From contig NZ_JBAJIJ010000001.1 in the NCBI RefSeq assembly GCF_036867135.1, positions 372,001 through 436,000 of the forward strand: DNA of 64,000 nucleotides, read 5' to 3'. The first letter of the stretch is position 1. Every line of letters starts with the position of its first letter. The notes under the pieces are model-generated. The model worked only from the letters and a program-made list of their open reading frames with translations, was not told the origin of the DNA and made no database searches. This stretch comes from Aeromicrobium sp. Sec7.5 (lineage in GTDB: Bacteria; Actinomycetota; Actinomycetes; Propionibacteriales; Nocardioidaceae). The translations under genes were made by a program, and so were the position numbers. This document shows, piece after piece, positions 60,925-64,000 of this stretch.

Positions 60925-61650
60925 ATGGCGATCGAAATTGCCCTCGTGATTGAGGGCGTCAACCTTCTAAGCGACGAATTCGATGAGCAGGTGCTTCCGA
61001 AGTTCCCCGATGTGCAGTGGGAATCTCGAGCGGGCGCGACACTTGCGATCCTGCACGTTGATTCGTCTCCCGTGGAGGCGGCCTGCACGTTCTCCCGAAT
61101 TTTGGAGCACTCGGGGCTGGGTGCCGTTACGGCCGTGTTTGACGACTTCGTGAACACGACGGAAATCGCCCAGCGGGTTGATGTGAGTCGAGAACTGGTC
61201 AGGAACTGGGTTCTCGGGTCCCGAGGTCCAGGTGGGTTCCCCCCGCCGCATCACGAGCACGGCATCGGCGGATCGAAGGGCCCGATGAAGGTCTGGAATT
61301 GGGCGGCGGTGAATTCTTGGTTGGCCCAGATCGGTTTGGACGATGGCCTGGTGCATCTGACGCCTCCTGAGATCGCGGAGATCGACGCCCACCTGCACCG
61401 TCTGGTGCTGTCCCCCGCGCTGTCCTGGTCCGAATTCGGTGATTCGAGCGCCGGCCAGTGGATCCGCGCCGGTGTTGCGGCCGCCTCTGAACTTTGGATC
61501 GTAGGAGACTGCGAATATTCGGAGCCTCGGCAGGAGACCTACGGGTTCATCCGGGCCGTCGGTATCGAGGGAACCCCTGCTACTTCGAAAACGTCTAGGT
61601 ACAGCCGGGTCTTTACGACGGGCCCGGTCCAGCAGATCGACGCAGGATGA
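60925..61650 (+). CDS. Putative antitoxin: helix-turn-helix protein with C-terminal extension
   Basis: A 241-residue protein, second gene of the operon. The N-terminal domain (1-72) starts AIEIALVIEGVNLLSDEFDE. A MerR/excisionase-like helix-turn-helix is at about 75-135 (DFVNTTEIAQRVDVSRELVR, NWVLGSRGPGGFP, then WNWAAVNSWL). An extra C-terminal region (about 140-241) could be a chaperone-addiction segment as in TAC antitoxins. The ATG at 60925 follows GGGAGGG; an ATG at 60877 lacks one and would extend into the palindrome. The stop overlaps the SecB-like start (ATGA). Confidence 0.6.
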   Translation: MAIEIALVIEGVNLLSDEFDEQVLPKFPDVQWESRAGATLAILHVDSSPVEAACTFSRILEHSGLGAVTAVFDDFVNTTEIAQRVDVSRELVRNWVLGSRGPGGFPPPHHEHGIGGSKGPMKVWNWAAVNSWLAQIGLDDGLVHLTPPEIAEIDAHLHRLVLSPALSWSEFGDSSAGQWIRAGVAAASELWIVGDCEYSEPRQETYGFIRAVGIEGTPATSKTSRYSRVFTTGPVQQIDAG

Positions 61651-62174
61651 GCTCGCGTTCCGTGCGCGAACTGCGTGACGATGCCGCCGACGTGTTGAGG
61701 GACGTAGATCTGACAGGCGTTTTCCTCATGGACGAGGAGTTCGAGTCTCGGTATCGGACCGGCGAGTTCGAGTTGGTGACCAAGTCGTCGCTTGAGACGA
61801 GAGCTGAAGTTGAAGAAGGCAATCTTCTCTGTTGGGTTCGGTACGAGGTCTGGGCTCTCATCGGCGATGCCCAGGGGCTGCCTAGCGAGCCATCAGAGAT
61901 TGATCCAGAGGTCATGGGGGAACGACTTGCGTGGCGGATTGCTTGCGACTGGGCAGCCCAGTACAGCGTGCGCGACGATCGGATCTTCACAGAAGCTGAC
62001 CTGCCGAAGCTTGCTGCGTTCACTCTTGTGATGGCGCCGCCCACGATCCACCCGTACGCCCGAGAACATATTCAGTCGGCCGTGGGGAAGAGCCTCTACC
62101 CGGCGTTCACACTTCCTCACATCCGACCTATCACCGAGTTGCCTGACGACGTCACATTGGACGTCGAGGATTAG
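61647..62174 (+). CDS. SecB-like chaperone
   Basis: A 175-residue protein, third of the operon and translationally coupled. Its C-terminal half reads FTLVMAPPTIHPYAREHIQS then AVGKSLYPAFTLPHI. This is the SecB signature P-x-x-x-PYARE-x-I-x-x-x-x-x-x-x-x-x-P-x-(F/L)-x-L (PYARE at 136-140). An N-terminal beta-rich part fits the SecB fold. Actinobacteria lack canonical SecB, and solitary SecB-like genes there usually serve toxin-antitoxin-chaperone systems such as Rv1957. Its stop TAG shares TTAG with the convergent integrase stop. Confidence 0.68.
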   Translation: MSSRSVRELRDDAADVLRDVDLTGVFLMDEEFESRYRTGEFELVTKSSLETRAEVEEGNLLCWVRYEVWALIGDAQGLPSEPSEIDPEVMGERLAWRIACDWAAQYSVRDDRIFTEADLPKLAAFTLVMAPPTIHPYAREHIQSAVGKSLYPAFTLPHIRPITELPDDVTLDVED

Positions 62175-63427
62175 TCACGGTCGGTAGGTGCTTGGTCTAA
62201 GACGCCCTGGTGCCGCTGTCCTGGGCGCGACGGAAACAGCAGCCCGCCCACTCGGTCTGCCACCTCGCGCCTGATCGGGTCGGTGACGTGCTGGTAGCGC
62301 GCGGCCATTGAGGTGCTGGACCAGCCCATGATCGACATGACGGTCCGTTCCGGAACGCCGAGGACGAGCAGAACGGTGGCGGCGGTGTGGCGGGCGTCGT
62401 GTAGTCGGACGTGGCGGACGCCTGCTGACTTCAGCAGGTCGCGCCAGGCGACGTAGTCGGAGTTGAGGTTGATCGGCCCGCCGGTGTGGGTGGCGAAGAC
62501 CCAGTTCTCCTCGGTCCAGAGCGATGCGGCATGTCGCCGCTCGGCGGCCTGTGTTTCGCGGTGTTGCTCGAGGAGGTCGACGAGCGCTGTGGGTAGTCCG
62601 ATGACACGTTGGCCGGCCGAGGATTTCGTTGGGCCGAGCACCCCGTTGCTGCGTCGTGCCTGTGGGCAGCGGCCGGGGGTTTTGCCGCACGTGCCGCCGC
62701 AGCCGTGTTCGTAGACGGGGCGAAGTCTCGTCGCGCGGACGCGGAGCGAGCGCGTCTCGAGGTCGATGTCGGACCACCTGAGCGCGAGCGCTTCGCCCTG
62801 TCGGAGTCCGAGAGCGAGTGCGACCGCCCACCGTGTGCCGTTGCGTACCTCTTTCGCCGCGGCGAGGATCAGTTGTACTTCCTCGAGCGTCAGCGGCTCG
62901 ACCTGCTCGACGTGGACCCTCGGCGCGCGGGCGAGAGTCGCGACGTTTCGAACGACGTGGTTGCGCCGTTCTGCTTCGCCCAGTGCAGTGCGGACCGTGC
63001 GATGTGCTTGGTGTGCGGTGGCCGGTCGGGCGCCGCGTTGGATCATCCGACTGTACGCCGACTCGAGGTGTTCCGGTGTCAGGCGATCGAGTCGTTGGGC
63101 GCCGATGACGGGGATCAGGTGCTTCACCACCGCGGTGCGATACGCCTGGTAGCTGGAGTGGCGAAGGCTCGGCCGGACGATGGACTCGAGCCAGTAGAGC
63201 AACCAGGTCTCTACGGTCCATTTCGATCCGACGGCGGGCGTGCGTGCCGCGTCGCGGAGCTTCTCTAGCTTGCGGACCTTCGTTACCACGGCGGACTTGG
63301 ACTTACCCGTGACGTGCCGTCGGTCCGGTGATCCGTCGCCTTTCACGCCCACGCTGACTCGTCCGTGCCAGCGGCCGTCGTTGCCGAGGTAGACCGTCGA
63401 CGCTGCGTTCGGATTGCGCCCCGTCAC
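62171..63427 (-). CDS. Site-specific tyrosine integrase
   Basis: A 418-residue phage-type integrase. The N-terminal arm-binding domain has STVYLGNDGRWHGRVSVG, the SAM-like core-binding domain is at about 70-170, and the catalytic domain is at 178-385. The full active set is Arg209 (LGLRQGEAL), Lys268, His343 and Arg346 (HDARH), Trp369 and Tyr378. A Cys-rich insert (Cys243, 247 and 254, CGGTCGKTPGRC) sits between the Arg and Lys, as in several actinobacterial integrases. The start is GTG at 63427, one base after the xis stop. It is likely responsible for insertion at tRNA-Ser. Confidence 0.93.
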   Translation of the reverse strand: MTGRNPNAASTVYLGNDGRWHGRVSVGVKGDGSPDRRHVTGKSKSAVVTKVRKLEKLRDAARTPAVGSKWTVETWLLYWLESIVRPSLRHSSYQAYRTAVVKHLIPVIGAQRLDRLTPEHLESAYSRMIQRGARPATAHQAHRTVRTALGEAERRNHVVRNVATLARAPRVHVEQVEPLTLEEVQLILAAAKEVRNGTRWAVALALGLRQGEALALRWSDIDLETRSLRVRATRLRPVYEHGCGGTCGKTPGRCPQARRSNGVLGPTKSSAGQRVIGLPTALVDLLEQHRETQAAERRHAASLWTEENWVFATHTGGPINLNSDYVAWRDLLKSAGVRHVRLHDARHTAATVLLVLGVPERTVMSIMGWSSTSMAARYQHVTDPIRREVADRVGGLLFPSRPGQRHQGVLDQAPTDRD

Positions 63428-63428
63428 G

Positions 63429-63644
63429 TCAGGTCTCCCGCTGACCGGACCCGCGGAGGCGCTCGACGAACTCCTCCAAGCAGGCCATGGGTATGCGTCG
63501 AAGCCGCCCGACCTGGACTGACTCGACCTCTCCTGTGCCGATGAGTTTAAACATCGATGTGCGTGCGATGCCCAGCATCTCTGCGGCTTGCTCGACGCTC
63601 AGGAGCAGCGGGACCAATGGCTTGCCGACGGGTGGTTCGTTCAT
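63429..63644 (-). CDS. xis: Excisionase, helix-turn-helix
   Basis: A 71-residue MerR-like excisionase: LLSVEQAAEMLGIARTSMFK, LIGTGEVESVQVGRLRRIP, then a short helix ending in LRGSGQRET. It is placed directly before int on the same strand (one base between), the classic xis-int arrangement. It should steer the integrase toward excision and may regulate int. Confidence 0.88.
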   Translation of the reverse strand: MNEPPVGKPLVPLLLSVEQAAEMLGIARTSMFKLIGTGEVESVQVGRLRRIPMACLEEFVERLRGSGQRET

Positions 63645-64000
63645 CGTTCGCCTCGCTTCGTGACTGACCTCGGGTTCGTACTACAAGGCCCAAATGGGGC
63701 CGTCGGTGATCACGTTGGTTCACATTGGTTCGCATCGCGGCAGGTGAGTGTCGATCGGTGGATAACTTCGGAGCCGCGCAGTCTGTGGATGACGGCCTGC
63801 CAGCGCCGTGGGTCCGTCAGCGCGATGGACCCGGAGGGTGCGTGCGGTCCGGGCGATATTCAGGTCTGTCCATGGGGCGAGGCAACGGCGTGGAGGTACG
63901 GCCTGTCTGGGGCGGTGCGGCGAGCCGCGTGATCCGTGAGTGGAGTGCGGCGGTGGCGTGATCGTCGGGGAGATCACCCTCGGCGGCCGCAGTCGTGAGA
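63645..64000. other. Regulatory region upstream of xis; no supported gene
   Basis: Contains a GGCCC-AAATG-GGGCC hairpin (63687-63701), the palindrome GTGATCAC (63706-63713) and two direct repeats TTGGTTCACA/TTGGTTCGCA (63715-63734), suited to phage-type repressor or Xis binding. Short reading frames on either strand (up to 85 codons) lack ribosome sites and recognisable motifs. Confidence 0.45.

Larger units (their letters stand above)
59889..64000. mobile_element. Integrated element at tRNA-Ser (left part; extends beyond the window)
   Basis: From the tRNA 3' end on, GC content and codon choice fall visibly. The stretch holds a three-gene accessory operon, a tyrosine integrase and an excisionase. 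int-xis order next to a tRNA is the layout of actinobacterial integrative elements (AICE) and prophages; replication or transfer genes would lie beyond 64000. The core att site is probably the T-arm/acceptor part of the tRNA (about 59889-59921). The far att copy is not in the window. Confidence 0.75.

Noticed and set aside
63720..63977. Short genes upstream of xis on either strand
   Set aside because: No Shine-Dalgarno, no motifs, and the frames overlap likely operator repeats; could still hide the start of a longer gene past the window.

Overview
The window is very GC-rich DNA with dense coding on both strands, frequent GTG starts and ATGA overlaps between adjacent genes. The gene set is that of an actinobacterium: a SigB/SigF-type sigma factor, GAF-ANTAR, DUF5709 and DUF7218-like proteins, DUF222/HNH nucleases, a streptogrisin-like protease, and actinobacterial 4.5S RNA and AICE-like integration genes. 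The order Propionibacteriales (Nocardioides or Aeromicrobium type) is an inference from protein flavour and from the dispersed repeats; nothing in the window proves the genus.

Layout. 0-13 kb is catabolism: LysR and PutA (proline oxidation), WrbA, a coupled pair of SMR transporters, an alpha/beta hydrolase, TetR with an acyl-CoA dehydrogenase, a PQQ-type sugar dehydrogenase lipoprotein, an acyl-CoA thioesterase, 3-hydroxyisobutyryl-CoA hydrolase and ArfB. 13-27 kb looks like a stress-response neighbourhood: CBS protein, OhrR-like regulator, SDR, flavodoxin-like protein, haem-oxygenase-like iron enzyme with a CDGSH protein, zinc alcohol dehydrogenase, tiny membrane proteins, DUF7218-like protein, a SigB/SigF-type sigma factor and GAF-ANTAR. 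Three promoters of the GTTT/GTGT-N15-GGGTAC type are spread through it. It ends with a large secreted GH16 glucanase that carries four tandem repeats of about 95 residues. 27-31 kb holds a tandem hairpin-repeat array interrupted by an intact IS256-family element, a LexA-boxed DUF222/HNH gene and a GntR regulator. 31-43 kb has a D-lactate dehydrogenase-type flavo-iron-sulfur protein, lysC-asd, lipoproteins, an S1 protease and a LysR regulator. 43-50 kb has recR, an acyl-CoA dehydrogenase, a rare PabB-PabC-PabA triple fusion and dnaX. 50-60 kb has secreted and lipid enzymes, a ThrE-type exporter, a flavin disulfide reductase, a heteromeric acyl-CoA dehydrogenase, 4.5S RNA, a GntP permease and tRNA-Ser.

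From the 3' end of tRNA-Ser (about 59.9 kb) to the right edge the base composition drops and an integrated element begins. Its tyrosine integrase and excisionase lie at 62.2-63.6 kb. Between the tRNA and the integrase sits a compact three-gene operon: a HicA-like small domain with a helical tail, a helix-turn-helix protein with a C-terminal extension, and a SecB-like chaperone. I read it as a toxin-antitoxin-chaperone (TAC) module related in logic to HigBA-SecB of Mycobacterium tuberculosis but with different toxin and antitoxin families. This is the most interesting candidate system in the window.

Dispersed hairpin repeats (arms TTGAGGTG and CCTCGAAA) occur at 6.9, 12.3, 17.9 and 27.1-29.0 kb, all between genes.
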